From Rhodococcus gordoniae (GTDB lineage Bacteria; Actinomycetota; Actinomycetes; Mycobacteriales; Mycobacteriaceae): a stretch of 56,009 bases of DNA. Under the pieces are notes generated by a model. The model saw only the letters and a list, made by a program, of their open reading frames with translations, made no database searches and had not been told where the DNA came from. This document shows positions 26,576 through 35,690 of the stretch, in pieces. The first letter of the stretch is position 1. The number at the start of each line of letters is the position of its first letter. Location of the stretch: assembly GCF_001646655.1 (NCBI RefSeq), contig NZ_LPZN01000012.1, positions 1 through 56,009 on the forward strand. Reading direction: 5' to 3'. Made by a program: the position numbers and the translations under genes.

Positions 26576-27189
26576 CCGGTCGCGGCGAGCGCAGCGAGGG
26601 CGGGTACGAGCTGGGCGAGTGCCCGTCCTCGGTGCGACTGCGCGTCCTTCTCGTCCGCGGACAGCTCGGCGGCGGTGCGTTCCTCGCCTTCGGGGCGGAA
26701 GACAGGGTCGTATCCGAAACCGTTGTCGCCGCGCGGTTCGCGCACGATACTGCCGCGCCACTCACCGCGCACGACGGTCGTGACGAATCCGTCGTCCGAC
26801 GGCACGACGAGCGCGCAGGCCGACACGAAGGCGGCCCCGCGCCGCTCGTCCGGCACGTCCTGCAGCTGCCCGAGCAGCAGTGCGGTGTTGGCCTCGTCGT
26901 CGCCGTGACGTCCGCTCCAGCGCGCGGACAGCACTCCCGGCATGCCGCGGAGGGCGTCGACCTCGAGACCGGAGTCGTCGGCCACACACGCCATGCCCGT
27001 GGCCGCGGCGCCGTCGCGCGCCTTGGCCCCGGCGTTCGCCTCGAAGGTCTCCCCCGTCTCGGGGGCCTCCGGGTAGGGCGGGACGGTGTCGAGGCCTACG
27101 AGCTCGATGCCCTCGATCCCTGCGCGGTCGAGCACGCGCCGCAGTTCGCGCAGCTTCTTCGCATTGCGGCTTGCGACCAGCACCCGCAC
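26572..27189 (-). CDS. rdgB: XTP/dITP pyrophosphatase (RdgB/HAM1)
   Basis: House-cleaning nucleotide pyrophosphatase removing dITP, XTP and related bases from the nucleotide pool. 205 aa. The family signatures are VLVASRNAKKLRELR, ETFEANAGAKA, CVADDSGLEVDALRGMPGV, SARWSG, and DNGFGYDPVFRP near the C-terminus. GTG 27189 starts one base after the rph stop codon, so the genes are co-transcribed, as in mycobacteria (Rv1340-Rv1341). Confidence 0.95.
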   Translation of the reverse strand: MRVLVASRNAKKLRELRRVLDRAGIEGIELVGLDTVPPYPEAPETGETFEANAGAKARDGAAATGMACVADDSGLEVDALRGMPGVLSARWSGRHGDDEANTALLLGQLQDVPDERRGAAFVSACALVVPSDDGFVTTVVRGEWRGSIVREPRGDNGFGYDPVFRPEGEERTAAELSADEKDAQSHRGRALAQLVPALAALAATG

Positions 27190-27190
27190 G

Positions 27191-27979
27191 TCAGACTCCG
27201 AACTTCTTCTTGACGGTCTCGGACTCGACCGGCTCGGGAAGAGCACCCGGGTACGGGTCGGCGAGCACCTCGCGCTGGATCCGGCACAGTTCCGCGATCC
27301 CGGCGAGCGACGAATCGAGCATCGCGTCGAGCGTGGAGCGCGGGAAGGTCGCACCTTCGCCCGTGCCCTGAACCTCGACGAGGGTGCCCGTCTCGGTCGC
27401 GACGACGTTCATGTCGACCTCGGCGCGCACGTCCTCCTCGTAGGGCAGGTCGAGGCGGACACGCCCGTCGACCACGCCGACGCTGACGGCGGCGATCTGG
27501 CACGAGATGGGCTGCGGGTCGGCGAGGCGGCCTGCGGCACGCAGGTAGGTGACCGCATCGACCAGGGCGACGTAGGCGCCGGTGATCGCTGCGGTGCGGG
27601 TGCCTCCGTCGGCCTGCAGCACGTCGCAGTCGATCGCGATGGTGTTCTCGCCGAGCGCGGCGAGGTCGATGCACGCGCGCAGCGACCGGCCGACCAGGCG
27701 GCTGATCTCCTGGGTGCGGCCGCCGAGCTTGCCCTTGACCGACTCGCGTCCGCTGCGGGTGTGGGTGGCGGCGGGGAGCATCGCGTACTCGGCGGTCAAC
27801 CAGCCGAGCCCGGATCCCCTACGCCACCGCGGGACGCCTTCCTCGGCGCTGGCGGTGCACATCACGCGGGTCTGCCCGAATTCGACGAGCACCGAGCCCG
27901 CCGGATGATTGGTGAATCCGCGGGTGATGCGAATGGTCCGGAGTTCGTCGTCCGCTCTGCCGTCTTCTCGTGTCGTCAC
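27191..27979 (-). CDS. rph: Ribonuclease PH
   Basis: Phosphorolytic 3'-exonuclease trimming tRNA 3' ends. 262 aa; residues [20 protein letters not shown], the substrate-contacting [18 protein letters not shown], and [20 protein letters not shown] are diagnostic. GTG 27979 is 7 nt after the -10 box TAGGCT (27987-27992), so the transcript is leaderless. Operon with rdgB. Confidence 0.96.
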   Translation of the reverse strand: MTTREDGRADDELRTIRITRGFTNHPAGSVLVEFGQTRVMCTASAEEGVPRWRRGSGLGWLTAEYAMLPAATHTRSGRESVKGKLGGRTQEISRLVGRSLRACIDLAALGENTIAIDCDVLQADGGTRTAAITGAYVALVDAVTYLRAAGRLADPQPISCQIAAVSVGVVDGRVRLDLPYEEDVRAEVDMNVVATETGTLVEVQGTGEGATFPRSTLDAMLDSSLAGIAELCRIQREVLADPYPGALPEPVESETVKKKFGV

Positions 27980-27986
27980 CCGTCCG

Positions 27987-27992
27987 AGCCTA
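27987..27992 (-). promoter_or_regulatory. -10 box (TAGGCT) of leaderless rph-rdgB promoter
   Basis: Minus-strand TAGGCT ends 7 nt before the GTG at 27979. Confidence 0.6.
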
Positions 27993-28013
27993 GGCGATCG
28001 CGGGACGGGCGTT

Positions 28014-28784
28014 TCAGATGCGGTACACGTCTCCGGCCGAGACCGCGTGGACCGGTCCGGAGTACTCGGCCTTGGCTTCGGCGATGACGTCCTCGCGGGA
28101 GGTCCACGGCGGAATGTGGGTGAGGAGGAGTTCGCCGGCACCGGCGAGAGCCGCGATGCGACCGGCTTCGGTTCCGGACAGATGTATCCCCTCCGGGCGT
28201 TGCCCGGGTGCGTGGGTCCACGATGCCTCGGCCAGCAGCACATCGGCTCCGCGCGCGAGCTCGACCACCTCGTCGCACATCCCGGTGTCGCCGGTGTAGA
28301 CGAGGGTGCGACCGGAATCGCTGGAGATACGGAAACCGTAGGCTTCCGGCGGATGATGGACGCGCCCCGGGCAGATGGTCAGGCTCCCGAACCGGATCGG
28401 CTCGCCGTCGCCCAGTATCCGGACGTCGAGGGTGTCGCTGACGTCGTCGACCTCGCCGGGGATCTCCGCGGACGCCACGCCGATGCGGTGAGCGGTGCCG
28501 GCGGGACCGTAGGTGAGGACCCGCCCCTGCGGCGGGGACGGCGAGTAGCGGCGCCAGACCAACAGACCGGGCAGGTCGAGGCAGTGATCGGCGTGCAGAT
28601 GGGACAGGAGGATCGACACTTCGCCGGGGTCGGCGTGGCGCTGGAGCGCGCCGAGGACGCCGGGACCGAAGTCGATGACCAGGGGCGGGGTGTCCGGTGC
28701 CGTCAGCAGGTAGCCGGAGGCTGCGGAATCCGGCCCGGCCACACTGCCCGAGCACCCCAGAACGGTCATGCGCATATCAGCCAT
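28014..28784 (-). CDS. MBL-fold cyclic nucleotide phosphodiesterase-like protein (Rv1339-like)
   Basis: 256-aa metallo-beta-lactamase fold protein. The zinc motif [15 protein letters not shown] (HxHxDH), [11 protein letters not shown] (bridging Asp), and [15 protein letters not shown] are all intact. N-terminal [20 protein letters not shown] closely resembles the M. tuberculosis Rv1339 protein, which has been described as an atypical cAMP phosphodiesterase, and the rph neighbour is the same. The substrate here is inferred from that. Start uncertain: ATGs at 28784, 28775 and 28769 are in frame without a clear ribosome site. A membrane adenylate cyclase is encoded at 51095. Confidence 0.85.
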   Translation of the reverse strand: MADMRMTVLGCSGSVAGPDSAASGYLLTAPDTPPLVIDFGPGVLGALQRHADPGEVSILLSHLHADHCLDLPGLLVWRRYSPSPPQGRVLTYGPAGTAHRIGVASAEIPGEVDDVSDTLDVRILGDGEPIRFGSLTICPGRVHHPPEAYGFRISSDSGRTLVYTGDTGMCDEVVELARGADVLLAEASWTHAPGQRPEGIHLSGTEAGRIAALAGAGELLLTHIPPWTSREDVIAEAKAEYSGPVHAVSAGDVYRI

Positions 28785-28918
28785 GCTGCCATGCCGAAGG
28801 TCCCTCGATGAAGCCAACGCGCGTATTGCGGCGCAGACTCACAGTGGCCGGGAAAGTGTGACGCGCGGATCGTTCGGCCACTTCGCGCGGCCGATCGGCG
28901 GGTTGTCGGCGCGGGTGG

Positions 28919-29545
28919 TCAGCGCGGCACGACCGAGGGAGTGGTGCGACGGGCGCGACGCGCGTCCGCGGACAGCGCCCACGCCGCGAGAACGCCACCG
29001 ACCGCACCGAAGAAGTGCCCTTCCCAGGAGATCCACGGTTCGCTCGGCAGCACACCCCACAGCATGCCGCCGTAGAGGAACAGCACCACGACTCCCAGCA
29101 GGATCTGCCCGGCCTTGCGGGTGAACACACCGCGCACGATCAGATAGGTGAGCCACCCGAAGATCAGGCTCGACGCTCCGATGTGGGTCTCGCCCGAGCC
29201 CGCGATCAACCACGTCCCCACTCCTGCGACGACCCAGATGATCGCGGTCGCGGCCAGGCCGCGCCCGATGCCGGAGAGCAGCACCAGGAAGCCGAGGACG
29301 AGCGCGGGCACGGTGTTGGCGGTGAGGTGGGCCCAGTCGGCGTGCAGGATCGGCGCGAACAGCACGCCCCACAGCCCGTCGGCGGTGCGGGGTTCGACAC
29401 CGGCCGCGTCGAGATCGGCGGGGAGCACCGCATCGACGGTCTCGATGCCGTAGAGCATCGCGACGAATCCCCCGATCCACAGGCCGGCACGTTGCCAGAT
29501 CGGCCGGATACGGGTGTCGGCGCCGGTACCGCTGGGAATGGTCAT
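28919..29545 (-). CDS. Rhomboid family intramembrane serine protease
   Basis: 208 aa, about six membrane helices. Catalytic Ser125 lies in HIGASSLIFG and His177 in EGHFFGAVGG; the HLTANT motif (Asn77) supplies the oxyanion residue. It starts 26 bp after the P1 peptidase stop. In M. tuberculosis the equivalent Rv1337 is separated from the peptidase gene by mec-cysO-cysM and followed by murI; both are missing here. Substrate unknown. Confidence 0.9.
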   Translation of the reverse strand: MTIPSGTGADTRIRPIWQRAGLWIGGFVAMLYGIETVDAVLPADLDAAGVEPRTADGLWGVLFAPILHADWAHLTANTVPALVLGFLVLLSGIGRGLAATAIIWVVAGVGTWLIAGSGETHIGASSLIFGWLTYLIVRGVFTRKAGQILLGVVVLFLYGGMLWGVLPSEPWISWEGHFFGAVGGVLAAWALSADARRARRTTPSVVPR

Positions 29546-29571
29546 GGCACCATTCTGCCGTCACATATCGG

Positions 29572-30645
29572 TCAGCGGCCGAAGACCGAGGGCAGCACGT
29601 CGCGATAGGCGGGGATGTCGGCCACCGAGGTTGCGGACAGGATCGCGTCGACGATCGCGCGTTCGACCACCACCGCCGCGGCCTCGCACACCGCGGCGAG
29701 GATCGGCAGTTCCGCGGGGAAGGCCGGAATCGACGGCGCGTTGCGCAATGCGTCGGACACGTCGGCGGTACCGGTCGACAGGGCGAAGATCGTGTCGCCG
29801 TCCAGCGGGGAATGCGCGGGACGTATCGCGCGTCCCAGCCCGTCGTGTCCGGTGACCGCGACCCGGCGGCACGCCGCCTTCGACAGCGGCGCATCGGTGG
29901 CGACCACACCGATCGTGGTGTTGAGGACGGTGCCCTTGTCGCCGAGCGCGCGGGCCGCGGCCAGATCCGACGCCGAGGGCGACGACAGTCCCAGCTCCTC
30001 GGCTCGTGCGGCGTCGACGCCCCAGGGCAGGCCGGTCACGGGGTCGAACGCCGAGCCGACGGGATTGGCGACCATCAGCGCCGCCACGGTCACGCCGGCT
30101 GCGGGACCGTCCGTGATCCGTACGCTCGCCGATCCGATGCCGCCCTTGAGTGCCCCGGCGCGGGCACCGGTGCCGGCGCCGACGCTGCCGCGGTCGAAGT
30201 GCGTGGAGCTGGCGGTGGCCGCGGCGGTGCAGCCGGAATCGGCGGTCGGGCGCGCGGACCACTGCCCCACCGGCAGGTCGAAGATGACGGCGCCGGGGAC
30301 GATCGGGACGACCGCGCCGGGGGCGCCCATCGGGATCCCCCTGCCGTTCTTCTCGAGATAGCGCATCACGCCGTCGGCGGCGGCCAGCCCGTACGCGCTG
30401 CCTCCGGTGAGGAGGACCGCGTCGACACGCTGCACCGAGTGGCTCGGATCGAGCAGGTCGGTCTCCCGCGTGCCCGGTCCCCCGCCGCGCACGTCCACCG
30501 ACGCGACGGCCGACGGGTCGGCGAGTACGACGGTGCATCCGGTGGCGGCACCCTCGAGGGTGACCTCGGGGTCGAGACGCTGCCAGTGACCGACACTCAG
30601 ACCCGCCACGTCGAGCAGCGAATCGGTCGGCCCCGGCACGATCAC
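29572..30645 (-). CDS. P1 family (DmpA-like) self-processing peptidase
   Basis: 357 aa. N-terminal-nucleophile fold of the DmpA/ornithine acyltransferase clan: LLTGGSAYGLAAADGVMRYL, GAGTGARAGALKGGIG and the autocleavage region LNTTIGVVATDAPL (Asn242-Thr243-Thr244), where a Thr would become the N-terminal nucleophile of the beta chain. Aminopeptidase activity is expected from the family. GTG 30645 overlaps the stop of the DUF2017 gene (GTGA), indicating translational coupling. Positional equivalent of Rv1333. Confidence 0.9.
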   Translation of the reverse strand: MIVPGPTDSLLDVAGLSVGHWQRLDPEVTLEGAATGCTVVLADPSAVASVDVRGGGPGTRETDLLDPSHSVQRVDAVLLTGGSAYGLAAADGVMRYLEKNGRGIPMGAPGAVVPIVPGAVIFDLPVGQWSARPTADSGCTAAATASSTHFDRGSVGAGTGARAGALKGGIGSASVRITDGPAAGVTVAALMVANPVGSAFDPVTGLPWGVDAARAEELGLSSPSASDLAAARALGDKGTVLNTTIGVVATDAPLSKAACRRVAVTGHDGLGRAIRPAHSPLDGDTIFALSTGTADVSDALRNAPSIPAFPAELPILAAVCEAAAVVVERAIVDAILSATSVADIPAYRDVLPSVFGR

Positions 30646-31220
30646 GGCTGCAGCGCCTGGACGAGGGAGTCCTGCATCCACGTCAGCCAGTGGTAGACGT
30701 CGAGATGCGGGGCACGCGGATCGTCGTCGTCGAGGACGTCGGGGGTGTCGGCGTCGATGCCGAGGGTGGTGCCGAGCGCGAGCCGCACATCGTTGAGTCC
30801 GTACAGCCAGGCCTCGGCCTGTTCGGGATTGAGCACCACCTTGCCGCCGCCTTCGGGCACGGTGCGGAGGATGACCGCGCCGGCGGCGAGCTTGGCATCT
30901 ATGATGCTCGGTTCGTGCAGGCTCCGCATCGCACCGTTGAGGTCGGCGGCGTCGTCTCCGACATCGGCGACGGCATCGGCGTCGGGGCGGTGGAAGTCGG
31001 GCAGGAGGCGGCGCAGCGCCGGGATCTCGGGCGGGGTGGCGTTACCGGTGCGCAGACCGGTCAGCGCCGCGAGGTCGTCCTGCGGGGCCTGTCCGGCGCG
31101 TTCCTCGAGCATGCCCAGCACGGAGGACACGAGCGACCGCAGCACCGACGCTTCGTGGGCGTCCATCTCCGACCGGAGCTTGGGCCCGCTGAGCGAGTTC
31201 TTCCTGGTCCACTGCCGCAC
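30642..31220 (-). CDS. aosR: DUF2017 protein, AosR-like regulator
   Basis: 192 aa, wholly helical by inspection, with DUF2017 features: EASVLRSLVSSVLGMLE, IPALRRLLPDFHRPDA, and a C-terminal LDVYHWLTWMQDSLVQALQ helix. The M. tuberculosis orthologue Rv1332 (AosR) has been described as a redox-responsive partner of SigH that activates the mec-cysO-cysM operon. That operon is not beside this gene. No classical DNA-binding motif is visible. GTG 31220 follows AGGAGG at slightly long spacing. It lies between clpS and the P1 peptidase and overlaps the latter. Whether the redox Cys mechanism applies is doubtful, since no Cys is present in this protein. Confidence 0.82.
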   Translation of the reverse strand: MRQWTRKNSLSGPKLRSEMDAHEASVLRSLVSSVLGMLEERAGQAPQDDLAALTGLRTGNATPPEIPALRRLLPDFHRPDADAVADVGDDAADLNGAMRSLHEPSIIDAKLAAGAVILRTVPEGGGKVVLNPEQAEAWLYGLNDVRLALGTTLGIDADTPDVLDDDDPRAPHLDVYHWLTWMQDSLVQALQP

Positions 31221-31244
31221 GTCGGTCGGGCCCTCCTGTGGGGA

Positions 31245-31601
31245 TCATTCGTCGCGTTGCATCGTCGCCCACAGTCCGGCGGCGTGCAGACGCTGCACGT
31301 CGTGTTCCATCTTGTCACGCGAACCACTCGACACGACGGCCTTGCCCTCGTTGTGGACCTTGAGCATGAGCTCGGTGGCCTTGGCCTTGCTGTACCCGAA
31401 CAGCTTCTGGAAGATGAACGTCACGTAGTGCATGAGGTTGACGGGGTCGTCCCAGACCACGGTCACCCATGGCTTGTCGACCGCTTCGATCTCCTCGACG
31501 ATTTCGGCTTCGGCCGGAACGGCCTGTCCTGCCATGACCGGAACGGCCTGGCCGGCCGTCGAGCGGACGTCGAGCGGAGTGGTCGTACTACACGGCGCCA
31601 T
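31245..31601 (-). CDS. clpS: ClpS, N-end rule adaptor
   Basis: 118 aa. Delivers proteins with destabilising N-terminal residues to ClpC/ClpP. The core [41 protein letters not shown] and the final AAGLWATMQ strand are standard; the DDPVN segment holds the N-degron-binding residues. About 40 extra low-complexity residues precede the core. The ATG at 31601 is 6 nt after the -10 box TACCCT, so the mRNA is leaderless. First gene of the minus-strand run with DUF2017, the P1 peptidase and rhomboid. Confidence 0.94.
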   Translation of the reverse strand: MAPCSTTTPLDVRSTAGQAVPVMAGQAVPAEAEIVEEIEAVDKPWVTVVWDDPVNLMHYVTFIFQKLFGYSKAKATELMLKVHNEGKAVVSSGSRDKMEHDVQRLHAAGLWATMQRDE

Positions 31602-31607
31602 GTTCCC

Positions 31608-31613
31608 AGGGTA
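31608..31613 (-). promoter_or_regulatory. -10 box (TACCCT) of leaderless clpS promoter
   Basis: Minus-strand TACCCT ends 6 nt before the clpS ATG at 31601. Confidence 0.6.
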
Positions 31614-31658
31614 CGACTTCGGAGCACCGCGAAAAACCCGGCTCGGAGGCCGTGGCTC

Positions 31659-31664
31659 TACAGT
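31659..31664 (+). promoter_or_regulatory. -10 box (TACAGT) of leaderless pncB promoter
   Basis: TACAGT ends 6 nt before the pncB GTG at 31671. The divergent clpS start is only 69 bp away. Confidence 0.6.
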
Positions 31665-31670
31665 GATCGG

Positions 31671-33002
31671 GTGCCCGAAGCCATTCACCCTGCCGGTCGT
31701 CCCGGCACCGCACTGTTCACGGACATGTACGAGTTGACCATGCTCGAGGCTGCCCTGGCGGACGGCACGGGCGACCGCCCGTGCGTCTTCGAGGTCTTCG
31801 CCCGGCGTCTTCCCCCGGGCCGGCGATACGGCGTCGTCGCGGGCACCGCACGGTTGATCGAGGCACTCGAATCTTTCCGGTTCGACGAGGCCGAACTCGG
31901 ACTCGCGGCCGGTTTCCTCGCTCCGCGGACCGTCGAGTGGCTGCGCGACTTCCGGTTCTCCGGCGACATCGACGGCTACCGCGAGGGCGACTTCTACTTC
32001 CCCGGCTCGCCGATCCTGTCGGTGAGCGGCACCTTCGCCGAGTGCGTGCTGCTCGAGACGCTGACCCTGTCGATCTTCAACCACGACAGTGCGATCGCCT
32101 CGGCGGCCGCGCGCATGGTGAGTGTGGCCGACGGCCGCGCGCTCATCGAGATGGGTTCACGGCGCACCCACGAGGAAGCGGCGGTCGCCGCGGCGCGCGC
32201 CGCCTATCTCGCCGGTTTCGACTCGACGTCCAATCTGCAGGCCGCGCAACGGTACGGCATTCCCGCGGCGGGTACCGCCGCGCACGCGTTCACCCTGCTG
32301 CACACCACGACGGAGGGCCGCGACGAGGCGTCCGCCTTCCGCAGCCAGGTCGAGAGCCTCGGCGTGGGGACGACCCTGCTGGTGGACACCTACGACATCA
32401 CCGAGGGCGTGAACACCGCGATCGCGGTGGCCGGCCCCGAACTCGGCGGGGTGCGCATCGATTCGGGTGATCTCGGTGTGCTCGCGCGCCAGGTGCGCGA
32501 GCAGCTCGACAAGCTCGGCGCGACCGGCACGAAGATCGTGATGTCCGGTGATCTCGACGAGTACGGCATCGCGGGTCTGCGGGCGGAGCCGGTCGACGCG
32601 TACGGGGTGGGCACGTCGGTGGTCACCGGTTCCGGTGCCCCGACCGCCGGGATGGTCTTCAAGCTCGTGGAGGTCGACGGTCTCCCGGTCGAGAAGCGCA
32701 GCGCGGCGAAGGAGTCCCGAGGGGGCGCGAAGAAGGCCGTGCGGTACGCGCGGCGAACCGGCACGCTCGTCGAGGAGGTCGTCTATCCCGCGCGGGCCGA
32801 GCAGGTTCCGCCGGGCGAGGGTTCGCAGGTCCACCCGCTGATGATCCCGCTGATCCGCGGCGGCGAACCGGTCGACGATCTGCCTACCCTGGAGGAGAGC
32901 CGGGAGTTCCTCCGCCGGAGCATGGTGAGTCTGCCCTGGGAGGGTCTGACGCTCTCGGCCGGGGATCCCGCAATCCCCACCCGTTTCGTCCGTGAGAGGT
33001 GA
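31671..33002 (+). CDS. pncB: Nicotinate phosphoribosyltransferase
   Basis: Converts nicotinate and PRPP to nicotinate mononucleotide, first step of the Preiss-Handler NAD salvage route. 443 aa. Motifs: [15 protein letters not shown] at the N-terminus, [70 protein letters not shown] and [16 protein letters not shown] 31671 is leaderless. The last codons overlap a possible GTG of the next gene, nicotinamidase, so the salvage enzymes are coupled. Confidence 0.96.
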   Translation: MPEAIHPAGRPGTALFTDMYELTMLEAALADGTGDRPCVFEVFARRLPPGRRYGVVAGTARLIEALESFRFDEAELGLAAGFLAPRTVEWLRDFRFSGDIDGYREGDFYFPGSPILSVSGTFAECVLLETLTLSIFNHDSAIASAAARMVSVADGRALIEMGSRRTHEEAAVAAARAAYLAGFDSTSNLQAAQRYGIPAAGTAAHAFTLLHTTTEGRDEASAFRSQVESLGVGTTLLVDTYDITEGVNTAIAVAGPELGGVRIDSGDLGVLARQVREQLDKLGATGTKIVMSGDLDEYGIAGLRAEPVDAYGVGTSVVTGSGAPTAGMVFKLVEVDGLPVEKRSAAKESRGGAKKAVRYARRTGTLVEEVVYPARAEQVPPGEGSQVHPLMIPLIRGGEPVDDLPTLEESREFLRRSMVSLPWEGLTLSAGDPAIPTRFVRER

Positions 33003-33007
33003 GTGCG

Positions 33008-33616
33008 ATGCGCGCACTACTGGTCGTCGACGTCCAGAACGACTTCTGCGAGGGCGGTTCGCTCGCCGTGGTCGGCGGGTCGCAGGTGGCGTCCGACATC
33101 ACCCGTCTGCTGCAGGTGCGCGGTGACGACTACGCGCACATCGTCGCCACCCGCGACCACCACGTCGATCCGGGAGAGCACTTCTCTCCCGAACCCGATT
33201 TCGTCGACTCGTGGCCGCCGCATTGCCGGGCGGGCACGCCGGGCGCCGACTTCCATCCGGAACTGACCACCGACCGGTTCGAGGCGATCTTCTCGAAGGG
33301 TGCTTCCGACGCGGCCTATTCGGGATTCGAGGGAGTCGACGACGACGGCACGGCGCTGGTGTCGTGGTTGCGCGACCGCGACGTGAGCGATGTCGACATC
33401 GTCGGTATCGCCACCGACCACTGCGTGCGGGCCACCGCGCTCGACGCGATCGCGGAGGGTTTCGGGGTCCGGGTGCTGCTGCCCTACACGGCAGGGGTGT
33501 CGGAGACGACGATCCGCGACGCGCTCGAGCGGATGCGGCAGGCCGGCGTCGAGCTGCTCACCGAGGTCCCGGATATCACGGAAGTCACAGGTCGCGGGGC
33601 CGCAGACCGAACGTGA
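33008..33616 (+). CDS. pncA: Nicotinamidase
   Basis: Hydrolyses nicotinamide to nicotinate, feeding PncB directly upstream. 202 aa. The catalytic triad is visible: Asp8 in VVDVQNDF, Lys98 in FSKGASDAAYSGF and nucleophile Cys139 in ATDHCVRATALDA; the metal site uses Asp50 and His52 in TRDHHVDP and His72 in PPHC. ATG 33008 has GAGAGG 8 nt upstream and 5 nt separates it from the pncB stop. In M. tuberculosis pncA is elsewhere in the genome, so this pairing is a difference. Confidence 0.95.
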   Translation: MRALLVVDVQNDFCEGGSLAVVGGSQVASDITRLLQVRGDDYAHIVATRDHHVDPGEHFSPEPDFVDSWPPHCRAGTPGADFHPELTTDRFEAIFSKGASDAAYSGFEGVDDDGTALVSWLRDRDVSDVDIVGIATDHCVRATALDAIAEGFGVRVLLPYTAGVSETTIRDALERMRQAGVELLTEVPDITEVTGRGAADRT

Positions 33617-33629
33617 CGGTGGAGACCGA

Positions 33630-33635
33630 TACCCT
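33630..33635 (+). promoter_or_regulatory. -10 box (TACCCT) of leaderless dinG promoter
   Basis: TACCCT ends 6 nt before GTG 33642, 25 bp after the pncA stop. Confidence 0.55.
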
Positions 33636-33641
33636 GTGCCG

Positions 33642-35669
33642 GTGCCGGATCTCCCCGAAGTCCCAGAATTGCTGCGAACCGCGGTACACGCGCTGGGTGG
33701 TAGGGAGCGGCGCAATCAGCTGACGATGGCCTCGGCCGTCGCGCACAGCATCGACACCGGCGAACACCTCGCCGTGCAGGCCGGCACGGGTACCGGCAAG
33801 TCGCTGGCCTATCTCGTGCCGAGCATCCGGTATGCGGTGAAGACGGGCCGCACGGTGGTGGTCTCCACGGCGACCATCGCGTTGCAGCGGCAGCTCGTCG
33901 AGCGCGACCTGCCGCGGCTCGCCGATGCCCTCACCGGCTCCCTCGGCCGGCGCCCGCGTTTCGCGATCCTCAAGGGGCGCGGAAACTACCTGTGCCTGAA
34001 CAAGATCCACACCGGCCTCGCCGAGGAGACCCCCGACGCCGAACTGTTCGACGCGTTCGCCCTCTCCCGCATCGGCCGCGAGGTGCGCCGGGTGACCGAG
34101 TGGTCGTCCACCACCGAGACCGGCGACCGCGACGACCTCTCCCCCGGCGTCTCCGATCAGGCCTGGCGCCAGCTCAGCGTCACCGCGCGCGAGTGCCTCG
34201 GCAAGTCGCGGTGCCCGGTGGGAGAAGACTGCTTCGCCGAGATCGCGCGCGCGGAGGCCGCACAGGTCGACGTGGTCGTCACCAACCACGCGCTCCTCGC
34301 GATCGACGCGATCACCGGCATCTCGATCCTGCCCGAGCACGATGTCGTGGTCGTCGACGAGGCCCACGAACTCGTCGACCGCGTCACGAACGTCGCCACG
34401 GCCGAACTGTCGTCGGGCACGGTGTCGGCGGCCGCGCGGCGCTGCGTCAAGCTCGTCGAGGACGAGGAGATCGACCGGCTCGAAGGCGCCGCCGAGAACT
34501 GGGAGTCGTTCCTCGACGAGCTTCCCGCGGGTCGCTGGGACGACCTGCCCGAGGGTGCCGCGGCCGCGCTGGCCTCGATCCGCGACGCCGCCTGGGCCGT
34601 GCACACGGCGATCGGACCGGCCAAGCCCGGCACCGATCCCGAGGTCGCCGCCGCGCGCAGCCAGGCACTGGCGGAGATCGACGAGGTACACGACTGCGCG
34701 GTCCGGGTGCTCACGACCTTCGAGCAGCGCGATCCCTCGCAGCGACCCGACGTCGTGTGGCTGGCCGTCGACGAGTTCCGCGGCAACGTCCGCCGCACCG
34801 TGCGGGTCGCGCCGCTGTCGGTCGGTGGGCTCCTGCGCAGCCGGTTGTTCGGCGAGTCGACCGTCGTCCTCACCTCCGCGACCCTCACGGTCGGCGGATC
34901 GTTCGACGGCCTGGCGGTCAACTGGGGTCTACCGCCGCAGTCGCCCGCGCGCAGCGACACCGCCGCCGCGTCCGGTGCCGAACCACCGTCCGACAAGGGC
35001 GATCTCGCGTGGAACGGCATCGACGTCGGCTCGCCCTTCGACCACGCGAAGGCCGGGATCCTCTACATCGCCAAGCATCTGACACCACCCGGCCGCGGCG
35101 GCCTGCCGCCTTCGCATCTGGACGAGATCGCCGAACTCGTCACCGCAGCCGAGGGCCGGACACTCGGATTGTTCTCCTCGATGCGCGCCGCGAAGGCCGC
35201 CACGGAGGCGCTACGCGAGCGCCTCGACACACCGATCCTGTGCCAGGGCGACGACGCCACCGGCGCGCTGGTCGAGAAGTTCGCGGCCGACGAGGCGACG
35301 AGCCTGTTCGGCACCCTGTCGTTGTGGCAGGGCGTCGACGTCCCGGGCCCGTCGTTGTCGCTGGTGATCATCGACCGGATCCCGTTCCCCCGGCCCGACG
35401 ATCCGCTGCTGGTCGCCCGGCAGCGCGCCGTCGAGGCCCGCGGTGGCAACGGGTTCATGGCGGTCGCCGCCAACCACGCCGCCCTTCTGCTCGCGCAGGG
35501 GGTGGGGCGATTGCTGCGCAGCACCGACGACCGGGGTGTGGTGGCGGTACTCGACTCGCGCCTGGCGACCGCGCGGTACGGCGGCTATCTGCGCGCGTCG
35601 CTGCCGCCCTTCTGGGAGACCGCCGATCCTGCGGTGGTCCGCCGGGCACTCACGCGTCTGCGGGAGTGA
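33642..35669 (+). CDS. dinG: DinG-type Fe-S superfamily 2 DNA helicase
   Basis: ATP-dependent 5'-3' helicase related to XPD, 675 aa. Walker A AGTGTGKSLAYL (about 48-58) and DEAH box VVVDEAHEL are present. Iron-sulphur cysteines are visible in YLCLNKIHTG and CLGKSRCPVGEDCF. C-terminal motifs include LFSSMRAAKAATEAL, SLFGTLSLWQGVDVPG and AQGVGRLLRSTDD (motif VI). Known family roles are in resolving unusual DNA structures. GTG 33642 fits both the leaderless spacing and the protein start. Same place as Rv1329c next to pncB1. Confidence 0.93.
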   Translation: MPDLPEVPELLRTAVHALGGRERRNQLTMASAVAHSIDTGEHLAVQAGTGTGKSLAYLVPSIRYAVKTGRTVVVSTATIALQRQLVERDLPRLADALTGSLGRRPRFAILKGRGNYLCLNKIHTGLAEETPDAELFDAFALSRIGREVRRVTEWSSTTETGDRDDLSPGVSDQAWRQLSVTARECLGKSRCPVGEDCFAEIARAEAAQVDVVVTNHALLAIDAITGISILPEHDVVVVDEAHELVDRVTNVATAELSSGTVSAAARRCVKLVEDEEIDRLEGAAENWESFLDELPAGRWDDLPEGAAAALASIRDAAWAVHTAIGPAKPGTDPEVAAARSQALAEIDEVHDCAVRVLTTFEQRDPSQRPDVVWLAVDEFRGNVRRTVRVAPLSVGGLLRSRLFGESTVVLTSATLTVGGSFDGLAVNWGLPPQSPARSDTAAASGAEPPSDKGDLAWNGIDVGSPFDHAKAGILYIAKHLTPPGRGGLPPSHLDEIAELVTAAEGRTLGLFSSMRAAKAATEALRERLDTPILCQGDDATGALVEKFAADEATSLFGTLSLWQGVDVPGPSLSLVIIDRIPFPRPDDPLLVARQRAVEARGGNGFMAVAANHAALLLAQGVGRLLRSTDDRGVVAVLDSRLATARYGGYLRASLPPFWETADPAVVRRALTRLRE

Positions 35670-35690
35670 GCACCCGGCGGGTCCCGACTC

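Noticed and set aside
28785-28918. Remnant of murI between rhomboid and the MBL gene
   Set aside because: Only ~134 bp and no glutamate racemase motif in any frame that I could read.
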